Positions 36,831 to 46,651 of a stretch of DNA of 64,000 nucleotides are shown piece after piece; the first letter of the stretch is position 1, and each line of letters starts with the position of its first letter. The DNA is from Pseudomonadota bacterium (GTDB taxonomy: Bacteria > Pseudomonadota > Alphaproteobacteria > Rhizobiales > Tepidamorphaceae): assembly GCA_023458595.1 (NCBI GenBank), contig JAEWYT010000036.1, forward strand, positions 55,591 to 119,590, written 5' to 3'. Under the pieces are notes generated by a model. The model was not told the origin of the DNA, ran no database searches, and worked only from the letters and a program-made list of their open reading frames with translations. Made by a program: the position numbers and the translations under genes.

Positions 36831-37075
36831 GAGCCCCCTCACGGCTGACGCCGCCCACTAAACCGGTACGAGCAGCGCGGAAGAATACTACCGATACGCG
36901 CATAATCATCACCCCACAATCGAACGGTCGCCGCCCGGCGACGACGGCCCGCCGCGCGCTCGCCGGATTTCCCGGAACGTCTGCCCCGTGAAAAGCCGGT
37001 CCCGCGCCAATTCCGATGCGCGGCGAGGCGTGTTAGAAGGCCGCCGACATCCGCTTTCAGACTGAGGTTCCCGAC

Positions 37076-38479
37076 ATGCCAGCCACCCGCCCCGAAACGC
37101 GCACCGAGACCGATTCCTTCGGCCCGCTCGAAGTCCTCGCCGACAAATACTGGGGCGCGCAGACCCAGCGCTCGCTCGGCAACTTCAAGATCGGCGGCGA
37201 GCGCATGGCCCCGCCGCTGGTCCGCGCGCTCGGCATCATCAAGCGCGCCGCCGCGGAGACCAACAAGGAGCAGAAGAACCTCGATCCGAAGCTCGCCAGG
37301 GCGATCATCGCCGCCGCGCAGGAGGTGATCGACGGCAAGCTCACCGACCACTTCCCTCTCGTCGTCTGGCAGACCGGCTCCGGCACCCAGACCAACATGA
37401 ACGCCAACGAGGTGATCTCGAACCGGGCGATCGAGATCCTCGGCGGCACGATGGGCTCGAAGACGCCGGTCCACCCCAACGACCACGTCAACCGCGGCCA
37501 GTCGTCGAACGACACCTTCCCGACCGCGATGCACATCGCCGCCGCCGAGGAGATCGTGAAGACGCTGATCCCGGCGCTCGCGCACCTGCATGCCGCCCTC
37601 GACAGGAAGGCGAAGGAATTCAGGAACATCATCAAGATCGGCCGCACCCATACCCAGGACGCGACGCCGCTCACCCTCGGCCAGGAGTTCTCCGGCTATG
37701 CCGCCCAGGTGAAGAACGGCATCAAGCGCGTGAAGCAGACCCTCGACGGCCTCTACGAGCTCGCCCAGGGCGGCACGGCGGTCGGCACCGGCCTCAACAC
37801 CAAGGTCGGCTTTGACAAGCTGTTCGCTGAGAAGGTCGCCAAGATCACCGGCCTGCCGTTCAGGACGGCGCCGAACAAGTTCGAGGCGCTGGCGACCCAC
37901 GACGCCTACGTGTTCGCCCACGGCGCGCTGAACACGGTGGCGACCTCGCTGTTCAAGATCGCCAACGACATCCGCCTGCTCGGCTCCGGCCCGCGCTCGG
38001 GTCTCGGCGAACTGATCCTGCCGGAGAACGAGCCCGGCTCCTCGATCATGCCGGGCAAGGTCAATCCGACCCAGTGCGAGGCCCTGACGATGGTCTGCTG
38101 CCAGGTCTTCGGCAACCAGACGACGATGACGGTCGCCGGCAGCCAGGGCCATTTCGAGCTGAACGTCTACAAGCCGGTGATGGCCCAGGCGATGATGCAG
38201 TCGATCAGGCTGCTCGCCGACGCCTCGATCTCCTTCACCGACAACTGCGTGGTGGGAATCAGGGCCGACGAGAAGCGCATCCGGGAGCTGATGGAGCGCT
38301 CGCTGATGCTGGTCACCGCGCTCGCCCCGAAGATCGGCTACGACAACGCCACCAAGGTCGCCAAGACCGCCCACAAGAACGGCACGACGCTGCGCGAGGA
38401 GGCCGTCCGGCTCGGCTTCGTCACCGAAAAGGAATTCGACGCGGTGGTGCGGCCCGAGAAGATGGTGAAGCCGGGCTAG
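37076..38479 (+). CDS. fumC: Fumarate hydratase class II
   Basis: A 467-residue iron-independent fumarase of the TCA cycle. Seen: TETDSFGPLEVLADKYWGAQ, TGSGTQTNMNANEVI, HPNDHVNRGQSSNDTFPTAM, KIGRTHTQDATPLTLGQEF (catalytic His), and the superfamily signature GSSIMPGKVNPTQCE (catalytic Ser loop). ATG at 37076. Followed 15 bp later by the DUF4169 and ribbon-helix-helix genes, a common alphaproteobacterial triplet. Confidence 0.96.
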   Translation: MPATRPETRTETDSFGPLEVLADKYWGAQTQRSLGNFKIGGERMAPPLVRALGIIKRAAAETNKEQKNLDPKLARAIIAAAQEVIDGKLTDHFPLVVWQTGSGTQTNMNANEVISNRAIEILGGTMGSKTPVHPNDHVNRGQSSNDTFPTAMHIAAAEEIVKTLIPALAHLHAALDRKAKEFRNIIKIGRTHTQDATPLTLGQEFSGYAAQVKNGIKRVKQTLDGLYELAQGGTAVGTGLNTKVGFDKLFAEKVAKITGLPFRTAPNKFEALATHDAYVFAHGALNTVATSLFKIANDIRLLGSGPRSGLGELILPENEPGSSIMPGKVNPTQCEALTMVCCQVFGNQTTMTVAGSQGHFELNVYKPVMAQAMMQSIRLLADASISFTDNCVVGIRADEKRIRELMERSLMLVTALAPKIGYDNATKVAKTAHKNGTTLREEAVRLGFVTEKEFDAVVRPEKMVKPG

Positions 38480-38494
38480 CCCGGCAGCGGACCG

Positions 38495-38683
38495 ATGGCG
38501 CAGATCGTCAACCTCAACAAGGCCCGCAAGGCGAAGGCCCGCACCGAGGACAAGGCGCGCGCGGCCGGCAACCGCGCGAAATTCGGCCGGCCGAAGGTCG
38601 AGAAGGCGGCCGAGGAGGCGCGCGCCGAGAAGGCCGCCCGCGACCTCGAGGGCCACCGCCTCTCCGATGACGAGGCCGAATGA
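38495..38683 (+). CDS. DUF4169 family small basic protein
   Basis: A 62-residue, highly charged, helical protein beginning MAQIVNLNKARKAKARTEDK, the DUF4169 hallmark (xVNLNKARKxK), with AENRAKFGRPK-like AAGNRAKFGRPKVEK and an acidic end. Function unknown. Overlaps the following ribbon-helix-helix gene by 4 bp (ATGA); both are probably cotranscribed with fumC. Confidence 0.88.
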   Translation: MAQIVNLNKARKAKARTEDKARAAGNRAKFGRPKVEKAAEEARAEKAARDLEGHRLSDDEAE

Positions 38684-38922
38684 CGGACGGCGCCGGCCCG
38701 GACGAGCGCAAGCGGTCGGTGACCATCGCCGGCCATCGGACCAGCGTCTCCCTCGAGGACGAGTTCTGGCAGGCGCTCGGCGACATCGCCAGCGAACGTG
38801 GCGTATCGGCATCGAAGCTCATCGCCGAGATCGATTCCGGCCGCGGCGCCCGCGGCCTTTCCACGGCCATCCGCGTCTTCGTGCTCGCGCACTTCCGCCG
38901 ATCGGCCGAAGGCCCGCCCTAG
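38680..38922 (+). CDS. Ribbon-helix-helix domain protein (RHH_4 type)
   Basis: An 80-residue protein with the order KRSVTIAGHRTSVSLEDEFW (ribbon strand), QALGDIASERGVSASKLIAE (helix A and turn), LSTAIRVFVLAHFR (helix B), matching RHH_4 small DNA-binding-like proteins. It is regularly paired with DUF4169. Target unknown. Its end overlaps the 3' end of the convergent AsmA-like gene by 4 bp. Confidence 0.87.
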   Translation: MTDGAGPDERKRSVTIAGHRTSVSLEDEFWQALGDIASERGVSASKLIAEIDSGRGARGLSTAIRVFVLAHFRRSAEGPP

Positions 38923-41900
38923 CGCAGGTTGATCGATCCCTCCGGCGGCGGAGGGGCGAACACCTTCTTCCGCGTCGGTTCCGCTCCGGCCCGCGGCGCC
39001 GCGCGCGACGTGGACGGCGGCGGCGAGATCACCAGCGGTTCGCGGGGCTGCGTGCCGATCGCTTCCTGCAGCGGCGGCGCGGGCTCGACGACGACCGGCG
39101 GCGGCGGCTCTTGCACGACGATGCCGCCGGTGGGCGCCTCCCCGTCGCGCGCCGAGGGTATGTCGCGCAGGATGTCCTCGATCCTGCGCTGCAGTTCCGT
39201 GTTGTCCGTCGCGCCGACCGGGGCGCTCTGAAGCTGCGGCTGCTGCTGCGGGGGCGGCAGCGGCGCGGACTGGATCGCCGACGGCGACTGTTGCTGAGGC
39301 TGGGGCTGGGGCTGGGGCTGGGGCTGCGATTGCGGCTGCCGCTGCTGCTGGATCTGGCGCTGGCGCGCCTGCTCCTCGGCCCGGCGGCGCTCCTCCTCGG
39401 CCCGGCGTTGGGCGTCTTCCTCCGCCTTGCGCAGCCTCTCCTGCTCGGCCCTGCGCTCCTTCTCCTCCGCCGCCTCGCGCGCCGCCTCGTCGGCCGCCGC
39501 CTGCGCCGCTTCCTCCTGCTGCCTGCGCTCCCGCTCCCGGCCCGTGCGTTCCTGGCCCTGCCGGATCAGCTCGCGGCCGAGCCGCTGCTTTTCCAGGATC
39601 TCCGTCTGCAGCGCCTCGAGCCTCTCCACCTCCTGCTCGAAGGCGCGCACGGTGAGGTAGCCGAGCAGCGGATTGACGTCGATCTGGCGCGACGGCGCGG
39701 CGATCGGTCCGGCGAACACGACGCCGACTTCGCGGGTCCGCCCGGCCTCGTCGTCGGCATCGGTCCTCAGGGTCCATTCGGAATCGAGCCCGAGAATCGG
39801 CAGGTCGATCGTCGCCGAGGCGAAGGACTCGAGCGTCCGCGTGTCGATGCGGATATTGCTCGCCCGGAGGACGCCGGAACTGATCGAGAACGCCCCCTCC
39901 ATGGACTCGAAGGTCAGGCTGCCGGAATCGAGATGGCCGGCGAAGGTCCGCCGGACGCGATCCTCAGTCAGGTCGAGGCCGGCGTCGGCGGCGCTGACGA
40001 TCTGGTCGAAGGCGGCGGGGTTGAGCCGCCGCAGGACGCCCTCGGCGACGGAGAACGAGCCCGTGCCGGAAAGCGAGGCCACGATCGCCGACAGGCTGCG
40101 GCCGCGGCCGTTGAACTCGACGCTGGCGGACACGGCGCCCGAGGCGACCGCCCGGCCGCTGTCCTTCCAGACGATCTCCTCGAGACGCCCGTCGACGAGT
40201 TCGGCACGCCCCGACAGCGCGGCCACGCCGTCGGCTTCGGTCAGATCGACGCCGCCGGTCATCCGCCCGCCGAACAGATCGCCGCGCAGGGACTCGAACG
40301 ACAGCCGGGTTTCGTCGAACGTGAAGGTCGTCTGCGCCCCGTTCAGCGTCACGCCGCCGAACAGGCCGAAGGCGGGCGTCGCGAGCTCGATGCGGCCGCG
40401 CCAGCCCGGCCGTTGAGCAGGGGTGATTTCCGCCGCCGGCCAGGCCGTGTCGCCGAACGTCGCGTCGGGCATCCGCACGGCCGTCTCGCTCACCAGCGCG
40501 CCGAGCACCCACGGCAGGTCGATGCGGCCGGCTTCGAGAGCCCCGCCGAGGGCCCGCTCCGAACCGCCCATGTCGAACGTGAGCGACCCGGTGACCGTCT
40601 CCTCGCCGTGCTTGATGGCGAGATCGGAGAATCGCCAGATGTCGTCGGTCGCCGACAGCGAGCCGTCGACCCTGAGCGCCGTCCCGCCTTCCGACGGCAG
40701 CGCGAACCCGGCGAGCGCCAGCATCGCCTCCGTATCGGCGATGTCCAGGGCGAGCCGCGCCGCGATCTCGCGGCCGCCGGCCCGCGGCCAGCGCGCGCTC
40801 CCCTCGATCCGGCCGTCGAGCCCGAGACCCGCCGTGTTCAGCGTGAAGTTCACCGAGTCGCGCGCCCTGCCCTTCGCGGTCAGCGACACCTGTCCGGGCG
40901 CTCCTCCCCCCTTTTCGTAGGCGATCAGGCCGACCTGCCGTGCGAGCCGGGCGCCGTTCGCGTTCTCGGCCCCGAGCGCGACGTCGATCGCCGCGGCGCC
41001 GAAATCGTCGATCGCCCCCTCGTAGCCGAAGGTACCATCGAGCCGGCTGCCGCCCGCGCTCCCGGCGACGGTCAGCGTGCCCCTGCTGCCGGTATCGGTG
41101 CTCGCCGCCGCAAGCTCGACGGTGATGTCCGCGGGGACCAGAGCGTCGGCCCGGTCCTCCAGGCTGTCGGCGACCGCCGGCAGGTCGAGCGCGCGCAGGG
41201 CCGCGACGACGCCGTCGAGCGATTCCGCCGAGACCTCGAGGCTGAGCGAGCCGTCCGGCGCCCTGGCGTAGCTGCGGATCTCGCCGCCGCCGGTCAGCCG
41301 CGTCCCGCCGATATCGCCGACCGCGAGTTCGTCGAACCGGATGTCGCCGTCCGCGACCCTGCCGGTGACGGACACGCCGTGCGCCTCGATGTCGGACAGC
41401 GCGAGCGTCCCGACCTCGACCTGCATCTCGAGGTCGACGCCCGACAGGAGCGCTTCGATCGCCCCGGCGACGGTCAGTTCGTCGCGCATCGGGGCCGGCG
41501 TGTGCTCGGACATGTCGAGCGCCTCGGCGGTCACGACGAGCGCGACGACGCCGCGTCCGCCGTCCTTCGGCGCGCGATAGGCGACCGATCCCTCTATGCG
41601 CGAGCCTCCCGAGCGGACCTCGGCGCGGTCGAACTGCATCCCGGCGGCGTCGATCCCTATCTGGCCGGAGGCCTCGAAGGAACCGGCGGGGATCGCGAAT
41701 CCCGGCAGGCGGGCGCCCGGCCCGAAGATCCAGTTCGCGAACACCGTCGCCTGGCTGGTCGAAAGCCGCGCCGCGCCGTCGAACTCCGGGGTCGGCCCGG
41801 AAAACCCGATCGTCCCGGCGAGGCCGAGGCTGGCGCGTCCCGGCGCCGTGACGGTCGCCCGCTCGACCGACCAGACCGTCTCCTCGACGTCGAGATCGAC

Positions 41901-42989
41901 CGACAGGCCCTCCATCAGCCCGCCCGACAGGACCATCGACTCCACGTCGAGCGTCAGGTGCCCCGGCAGCGGAAACATCGAGGGATCGAGCAGCGCGCCA
42001 AATCTCGCCACCGCCTCGCGCGGGCTGACCGGGCTGTCGGGCCCCGCGCCGAATGCCCGGTCCATGTCGACCTGGCGGGCGGAGACCACCGCGTCGAAGC
42101 GCGGGTCCGCGCCGAGCCGCACGTTCGCGGCGCCGGCGAGCGAGACGTTCTGCGTCTCGGTGCCGAGCCGGACCGACAGGTCGTCGAGGACGAGTTTCTC
42201 CGGCGAGGCGGTCAGCTTGCCGTCGAGCTTCCAGGTCGCCGCCTCCGGATCGGGTGCCGGGCGTTCGACGATCAGCCGCCCGTCGAAGGCGGGCGTGCCC
42301 TCGATCCTGAGCAGCGCGCCGTCGAGCTCGATCGACAACGGCCGGGCGGCGGGCAGGATCGAGGCCTTGATCCGCATGCCGGTCCCGTCGCCGCTCATGC
42401 GGCCCGTGGCGATCTGCAAGGTGTAGCGCTCGCCGTCGTGGAGTCCCCCGCCTTCGACCTTGAACGGGCCGCGCAGCGACGTCGCCGAGCCGCTCAGGTT
42501 GACCTCGGAGAACTCCGCGGTCGAGCCGGAGCGGTCGTCCTCGACGGCGAACCGGCCCGCGACGATCTCGAAACGGTCGATTGCAACGCGCTCCGGGTCG
42601 ACCGGCGTCGACGGTTCGCCGGCCGCCGCCCAGGATATCCGGCCGGCCGTGTCGACGCGCAGCACGGCGTTCGGGCGCACCAGGGTGAGATCGGTGATCT
42701 GCAGTTCGCCGCTCAGCAGCGGCGTCAGCGCCGCGCGCAGGTCGATCCGCTCGACCCCCTCGCCGGATCCGGGGTCGCCGATGCGCACCGTATCGGCCGT
42801 CAGTGACGGGAACGGAACGATCCGGACATTCAGATCGCCCTCGAAAACGACGGGCCTGCCGACGATTTCGGAAGCCTTTGCCTCGAAATAGGAGCGATAG
42901 CTCGACCAATCGATGAAGAACGGCGCGGCGAACGCCGCGCTCAGCACCAGCGCGACGGCTACTCCCAGCCATAGCAGGAACGAATTCAC
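38919..42989 (-). CDS. Very large AsmA-family protein with coiled-coil and Gln/Pro tail
   Basis: A 1356-residue protein. One N-terminal helix (FLLWLGVAVALVLSAAFAAP) is followed by the AsmA entry (FIDWSSYRSYFEAKASEIVG, RPVVFEGDLNVRIVPFPSLT) and about 1000 residues of repeating beta-strand units, the elongated groove expected of AsmA/TamB-like envelope proteins. Near residue 1115-1200 a Glu/Arg/Gln-rich coiled coil begins (EQEVERLEALQTEILEKQRL), then QPQPQPQPQPQQQ and Pro-rich low complexity up to the end. AsmA-like proteins are implicated in lipid transfer between membranes. Convergent overlap with the RHH gene; monocistronic. Confidence 0.9.
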   Translation of the reverse strand: MNSFLLWLGVAVALVLSAAFAAPFFIDWSSYRSYFEAKASEIVGRPVVFEGDLNVRIVPFPSLTADTVRIGDPGSGEGVERIDLRAALTPLLSGELQITDLTLVRPNAVLRVDTAGRISWAAAGEPSTPVDPERVAIDRFEIVAGRFAVEDDRSGSTAEFSEVNLSGSATSLRGPFKVEGGGLHDGERYTLQIATGRMSGDGTGMRIKASILPAARPLSIELDGALLRIEGTPAFDGRLIVERPAPDPEAATWKLDGKLTASPEKLVLDDLSVRLGTETQNVSLAGAANVRLGADPRFDAVVSARQVDMDRAFGAGPDSPVSPREAVARFGALLDPSMFPLPGHLTLDVESMVLSGGLMEGLSVDLDVEETVWSVERATVTAPGRASLGLAGTIGFSGPTPEFDGAARLSTSQATVFANWIFGPGARLPGFAIPAGSFEASGQIGIDAAGMQFDRAEVRSGGSRIEGSVAYRAPKDGGRGVVALVVTAEALDMSEHTPAPMRDELTVAGAIEALLSGVDLEMQVEVGTLALSDIEAHGVSVTGRVADGDIRFDELAVGDIGGTRLTGGGEIRSYARAPDGSLSLEVSAESLDGVVAALRALDLPAVADSLEDRADALVPADITVELAAASTDTGSRGTLTVAGSAGGSRLDGTFGYEGAIDDFGAAAIDVALGAENANGARLARQVGLIAYEKGGGAPGQVSLTAKGRARDSVNFTLNTAGLGLDGRIEGSARWPRAGGREIAARLALDIADTEAMLALAGFALPSEGGTALRVDGSLSATDDIWRFSDLAIKHGEETVTGSLTFDMGGSERALGGALEAGRIDLPWVLGALVSETAVRMPDATFGDTAWPAAEITPAQRPGWRGRIELATPAFGLFGGVTLNGAQTTFTFDETRLSFESLRGDLFGGRMTGGVDLTEADGVAALSGRAELVDGRLEEIVWKDSGRAVASGAVSASVEFNGRGRSLSAIVASLSGTGSFSVAEGVLRRLNPAAFDQIVSAADAGLDLTEDRVRRTFAGHLDSGSLTFESMEGAFSISSGVLRASNIRIDTRTLESFASATIDLPILGLDSEWTLRTDADDEAGRTREVGVVFAGPIAAPSRQIDVNPLLGYLTVRAFEQEVERLEALQTEILEKQRLGRELIRQGQERTGRERERRQQEEAAQAAADEAAREAAEEKERRAEQERLRKAEEDAQRRAEEERRRAEEQARQRQIQQQRQPQSQPQPQPQPQPQQQSPSAIQSAPLPPPQQQPQLQSAPVGATDNTELQRRIEDILRDIPSARDGEAPTGGIVVQEPPPPVVVEPAPPLQEAIGTQPREPLVISPPPSTSRAAPRAGAEPTRKKVFAPPPPEGSINLR

Positions 42990-43073
42990 TTGGCCGAACC
43001 CCGCTTTCCGACCGCGGGCGAACGCCCGCCCCGCGCGTGCGGCGCAGCGATATCCCCCGCCTTCACAAAAATA

Positions 43074-44480
43074 CTATACGCGGACAATTTTTCCGGGGTT
43101 CAGAATATTGAGTGGATCGAGCGCCTTCTTGATCGTCCTCATGACGTCGACGGCGCCGCCGAGCTCGGCGTCGAGATACTTCATCTTGCCGTGGCCGACA
43201 CCGTGCTCGCCGGTGCAGGTGCCGTCCATGGCGATGGCGCGTTCGACGAGATCGTGCATGAAGCCGTCCACGCGCGCGACCTCCTCCTTGTCGTTCATGT
43301 CGACCAGCACCGAGACGTGGAAATTGCCGTCGCCGACGTGCCCGACGATCGGCGCGACCAGTCCGAGCCGGTCGATGTCGTCTTTCGTCGCCAGGATGCA
43401 CTCGGCCAGCCGCGAAATCGGCACGCACACGTCGGTCGCCAGCCCCTCGACGCCGGGGCGAAGCTGCATGCAGGCGAAATAGGCGTCGTGGCGGGCCTGC
43501 CAGAGCCGGGCGCGCTCGTCGGGGTCGTGCGTCCATTCGAACGGGCCGCCGCCCGCGTCCGCGGCGATCGCGCCGAAGAGCGTCGACTGCTCCTGCACGC
43601 CCGCCTCGGTACCGTGGAACTCGAGGAACAGCGTCGGCGTCTCGCGCAGGCTGAGCTTCGAATAGGCGTTGGAAGCGCGCACCTGCAGGTCGTCGAGGAG
43701 CTCGATGCGGGCAACCGGAATGCCGGACTGGATCGTCGCGATCACCGCGTTGCAGGCCGCCCCCAGGCTCGGGAACGGGCAGACGCCGCCCGAGATCGCC
43801 TCGGGGATGCCGTGCAGCTTCAGCGTGATCTCGGTGACGACGCCCAGCGTGCCCTCGGAGCCGACCATGAGCCGCGTCAGGTCGTAGCCCGCCGAGGACT
43901 TCTTCGCCCGCGTGCCGGTGTGGATCAGCGAGCCGTCGGCCATCACCGCCCGGAGCGACAGCACGTTGTCCTTCATCGTGCCGTAGCGCACCGCGTTCGT
44001 GCCCGAGGCGCGGGTGCCGACCATGCCGCCGATGCTCGCGTCCGCGCCCGGGTCGATCGGGAAGAACAGGCCGGTCGCCCGCAGTTCCCGGTTCAGCTGC
44101 TTGCGCGTGACACCCGGCTGGACGACGCAGTCGAGGTCCTCGTCGTGGACCTCCAGCACCTTGTCCATCTGGCTCAGGTCGATCGAGACCCCGCCATAGG
44201 GCGCGTTCACCTGGCCTTCGAGCGACGTCCCGGTGCCGAACGGGATGATCGGCACGCGGTGCCTGGCGCATGTCTTGACGACCTCGACGACGTCCTCGGT
44301 CGACTGGGCGAAGACGACCGCGTCGGGCGGCATGTTCTCGTGCCAGGTCGTGGTGTGCCCGTGCTGCTCGCGGACCGCCGGGGCCGTGCTCAGGCGATTG
44401 TGGAACCGTCCCGCCAGCTCCTCCAGCGCCGCCGCCAGATCGCCGGCCTCCCTGACGCTCGGCTGTGCCGCTCCGCTCAT
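43074..44480 (-). CDS. FAD-linked oxidase, GlcD/D-lactate dehydrogenase (cytochrome) type
   Basis: A 468-residue flavoprotein: FAD_binding_4 domain with PIIPFGTGTSLEGQVNAPYG and GADASIGGMVGTRASGTNAV, YGTMKDNVLSLRAVMADGSL, VGSEGTLGVVTEITLKLHGI, and the C-terminal FAD-oxidase_C with GHVGDGNFHV and TGEHGVGHGKMKYL (metal/His site), ending LDPLNILNPGKIVRV. Typical substrates are D-lactate, glycolate or D-2-hydroxyglutarate, with electrons passed to the respiratory chain. The ATG at 44480 is chosen over upstream starts that read shadow-like sequence. Divergent from the thioesterase gene. Confidence 0.92.
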   Translation of the reverse strand: MSGAAQPSVREAGDLAAALEELAGRFHNRLSTAPAVREQHGHTTTWHENMPPDAVVFAQSTEDVVEVVKTCARHRVPIIPFGTGTSLEGQVNAPYGGVSIDLSQMDKVLEVHDEDLDCVVQPGVTRKQLNRELRATGLFFPIDPGADASIGGMVGTRASGTNAVRYGTMKDNVLSLRAVMADGSLIHTGTRAKKSSAGYDLTRLMVGSEGTLGVVTEITLKLHGIPEAISGGVCPFPSLGAACNAVIATIQSGIPVARIELLDDLQVRASNAYSKLSLRETPTLFLEFHGTEAGVQEQSTLFGAIAADAGGGPFEWTHDPDERARLWQARHDAYFACMQLRPGVEGLATDVCVPISRLAECILATKDDIDRLGLVAPIVGHVGDGNFHVSVLVDMNDKEEVARVDGFMHDLVERAIAMDGTCTGEHGVGHGKMKYLDAELGGAVDVMRTIKKALDPLNILNPGKIVRV

Positions 44481-44629
44481 CCTTGCCCTTTCGCGTATTC
44501 CACCGTTTCCGCCCCGACGCGCCCTTCCGCCCCGGGCGAAAACCGCTAATGTTCGCCGCACACTAGCAGACTGCCCGGGTTCGCCAAACAGCATTGCCCG
44601 GCAAAACCGCGGCAAATTGGAGCCGAGAC

Positions 44630-45130
44630 ATGCCCGATACCTCGAGTGCCGCCGCGATACCCGCGCCCTTCGCCTCGACCGTCATGGCGGTCGAGCCGGC
44701 CTGGATCGACTACAACGGCCACCTGAACATGGCCTACTACAACGTCCTGTTCGACCGCGGCATCGACCAGGCGTTCGAGTTGCTCGGGCTCGGCGAGCAC
44801 TACATGAAGGAGCGCCGCGCGTCCTTCTTCACCGTCGAGACCCACGTCTGCTACCTGCGCGAGATCGGCGTGGACGACCCGGTCCGCGTCCACGTCCGCA
44901 TCCTCGACTTCGACGGCAAGCGCGCCCACGTCTTCGAGGAACTGGTCCATGCCGAGGAAGGCTGGACGTCGGCGACCCTCGAGCAGATATCGCTGCACGT
45001 GGACATGGCGGCGAAGAAGGCGAGCCCCTGGCCGGCCGACGTGCTGGAGCGGCTGGAAGCCATGCGCGAGGCCCATTCCGCCCTGCCCGTCCCGCCGCAG
45101 GTCGGCCGCATCATCGGGATAAGGCGCTGA
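44630..45130 (+). CDS. Acyl-CoA thioesterase, hotdog fold (4HBT)
   Basis: A 166-residue single-hotdog protein. ID-YNGHLNMAYYNVLFDRG is the 4HBT catalytic segment with conserved Asp-Tyr-Asn-Gly-His, followed by FTVETHVCYLREIGVDDPVR. It probably hydrolyses acyl- or hydroxybenzoyl-CoA; FadM/YbgC-like specificity cannot be decided. ATG at 44630. Ends 4 bp before the 3' end of the convergent CLC gene. Confidence 0.9.
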   Translation: MPDTSSAAAIPAPFASTVMAVEPAWIDYNGHLNMAYYNVLFDRGIDQAFELLGLGEHYMKERRASFFTVETHVCYLREIGVDDPVRVHVRILDFDGKRAHVFEELVHAEEGWTSATLEQISLHVDMAAKKASPWPADVLERLEAMREAHSALPVPPQVGRIIGIRR

Positions 45131-45134
45131 GAGA

Positions 45135-46472
45135 TCACGCCAGCCCGCTGGCGTCGCGCTCCGGCTCCTTCCTCTCGATTCCGGCGCGCTCCAGCGTGCG
45201 GTCGAGCAACTGCTCGTAGATCGGCCGCCCGCCGAGCCATTCCGCCGTGACGTTGGCGACGAGGCAGGTGGCGAGCACCGGGAGCAGCACGTTGTGGGCG
45301 CCGGTCAGCTCGATCGTCAGCACCACGCCGACCATCGGCGCGCGGACCGACGCCGTGAACAGCCCGCCCATCGCCGCCACCGCGAAGGCGACCGCGACCG
45401 GCCCTGCGTCCGGCGCGACGGCGGCGAACATCCCGCCGAGCGCGAGCCCCGTGCAGGCGGCGAGCGTCAGGATCGGCGCGAAGATGCCGCCCGGAACGCC
45501 GGAGACGTAGCTCGCCACCGACGTGAGCAGCCGGCCGGCGACGACGGCAAGCAGGAACAGGGCCGCGTTCCGGTGCGTCACGAGCTGGAGGATCAGGTCC
45601 TCGTGGCCCATGGTCACCTCCGGCAGGACGACGACCAGGACGCCCATGACGAGCCCGACGCCGAGCGGCACCGCATGCGGCCAGGTCTCGCCGATCCTCG
45701 CCGTCAGGTTCAGCCCCCTGAGCAGCATGGCGTTGAACAGGACCCCGAGCGCGCCGAGGACGACCCCGAGCCCGACGAAGCCGGCGAGCGTCCACAGCGG
45801 CACCGACGGCGCGTCTATCCGCAGATCCGGGCCGACGCCGGCGATGTCCTCGGTGACGAACGCCGACAGGAGGCAGGCGACGACGACGCCCATGTAGGTC
45901 TTGAAGCTGTAGGGAAACTGCCGACGCGTCTCCTCGATGACGAACAGCACCGAGGCGATCGGCGCGTTGAAGGCCGCCGCCAGTCCCGCCGCCGCGCCGG
46001 CGGCGACGAGGCCGTTGCGCTCGAGCCTGCCGAGCTTGCGCCAGTCCGAGACGGCGCCGGCGATGGAGGCGCCGATATGGATGGTCGGCCCCTCGCGCCC
46101 GAGCACGAGGCCGGACGACAGCGACAGGACGCCGGCGACGAACTTCACCGGCAGAACCCGCCGCCAGCGCAACGGCCTGAGGCCCTCGAGGTGGCCTTCG
46201 ACCTCCTGGACGCCGCTTCCGGCCGCTTCCGGGGCGAAGCGGCGCACGATCGCGGCAGACACGCTCGCCATGGCGCCGGCGACGAGCGCGGCGACGACGA
46301 TCGCCGCCCACCCGTGGCCGATGCGGTCGACGAGCAGCCTCGGCCAGGTCATCAGCGCGTCGACGGAGAGATGCAGCGCCGTGCCGCCGACGCCCGCGCC
46401 GATGCCGACCAGCGCCGCCAGCACGAAGAACCGGGCTTCCTCGCCCCGCGATGAGCCCCGCTTTTCCGCCAC
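45135..46472 (-). CDS. CLC-family chloride/proton antiporter
   Basis: A 445-residue CLC protein with the ion-selectivity motifs SGVQEVEG (GSGIP region), GREGP (gating Glu), and GGIFAPIL (GxFxP), and about 16 helix segments. The GTG at 46472 has GGGAGAAGG upstream and places 13 residues before the first helix; the ATG at 46532 would add an Arg-rich stretch. It lacks a CBS domain. Exchange of Cl- for H+ is inferred from the gating Glu. Divergent from a second CLC gene. Confidence 0.9.
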   Translation of the reverse strand: MAEKRGSSRGEEARFFVLAALVGIGAGVGGTALHLSVDALMTWPRLLVDRIGHGWAAIVVAALVAGAMASVSAAIVRRFAPEAAGSGVQEVEGHLEGLRPLRWRRVLPVKFVAGVLSLSSGLVLGREGPTIHIGASIAGAVSDWRKLGRLERNGLVAAGAAAGLAAAFNAPIASVLFVIEETRRQFPYSFKTYMGVVVACLLSAFVTEDIAGVGPDLRIDAPSVPLWTLAGFVGLGVVLGALGVLFNAMLLRGLNLTARIGETWPHAVPLGVGLVMGVLVVVLPEVTMGHEDLILQLVTHRNAALFLLAVVAGRLLTSVASYVSGVPGGIFAPILTLAACTGLALGGMFAAVAPDAGPVAVAFAVAAMGGLFTASVRAPMVGVVLTIELTGAHNVLLPVLATCLVANVTAEWLGGRPIYEQLLDRTLERAGIERKEPERDASGLA

Positions 46473-46651
46473 CCGGCCGACCCTTCTCCCGCGCCGTCGC
46501 GCGCCGCGCGCGACCCCGGTCCCGGGCAACATTACCCGACTCGGAGCCCCCGCCAACCCGCCTGCCCTTCCCCAGGCGCGTCGCCGGGCTCGACCCGAAT
46601 CCGCTTTGCGGCGTATGTGTTCGGAAGTCGAAGGAAAAGCCGCCCGGGACA

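Noticed and set aside
39295..39360. Short tandem CAGCCC-type repeat as a CRISPR-like or satellite array
   Set aside because: It is in-frame coding sequence for a Gln/Pro run of the AsmA-like protein.
38667..42806. 1379-codon open frame on the plus strand
   Set aside because: It is antisense to the AsmA gene, is Arg-rich with no domain, and results from high third-position GC on the other strand.
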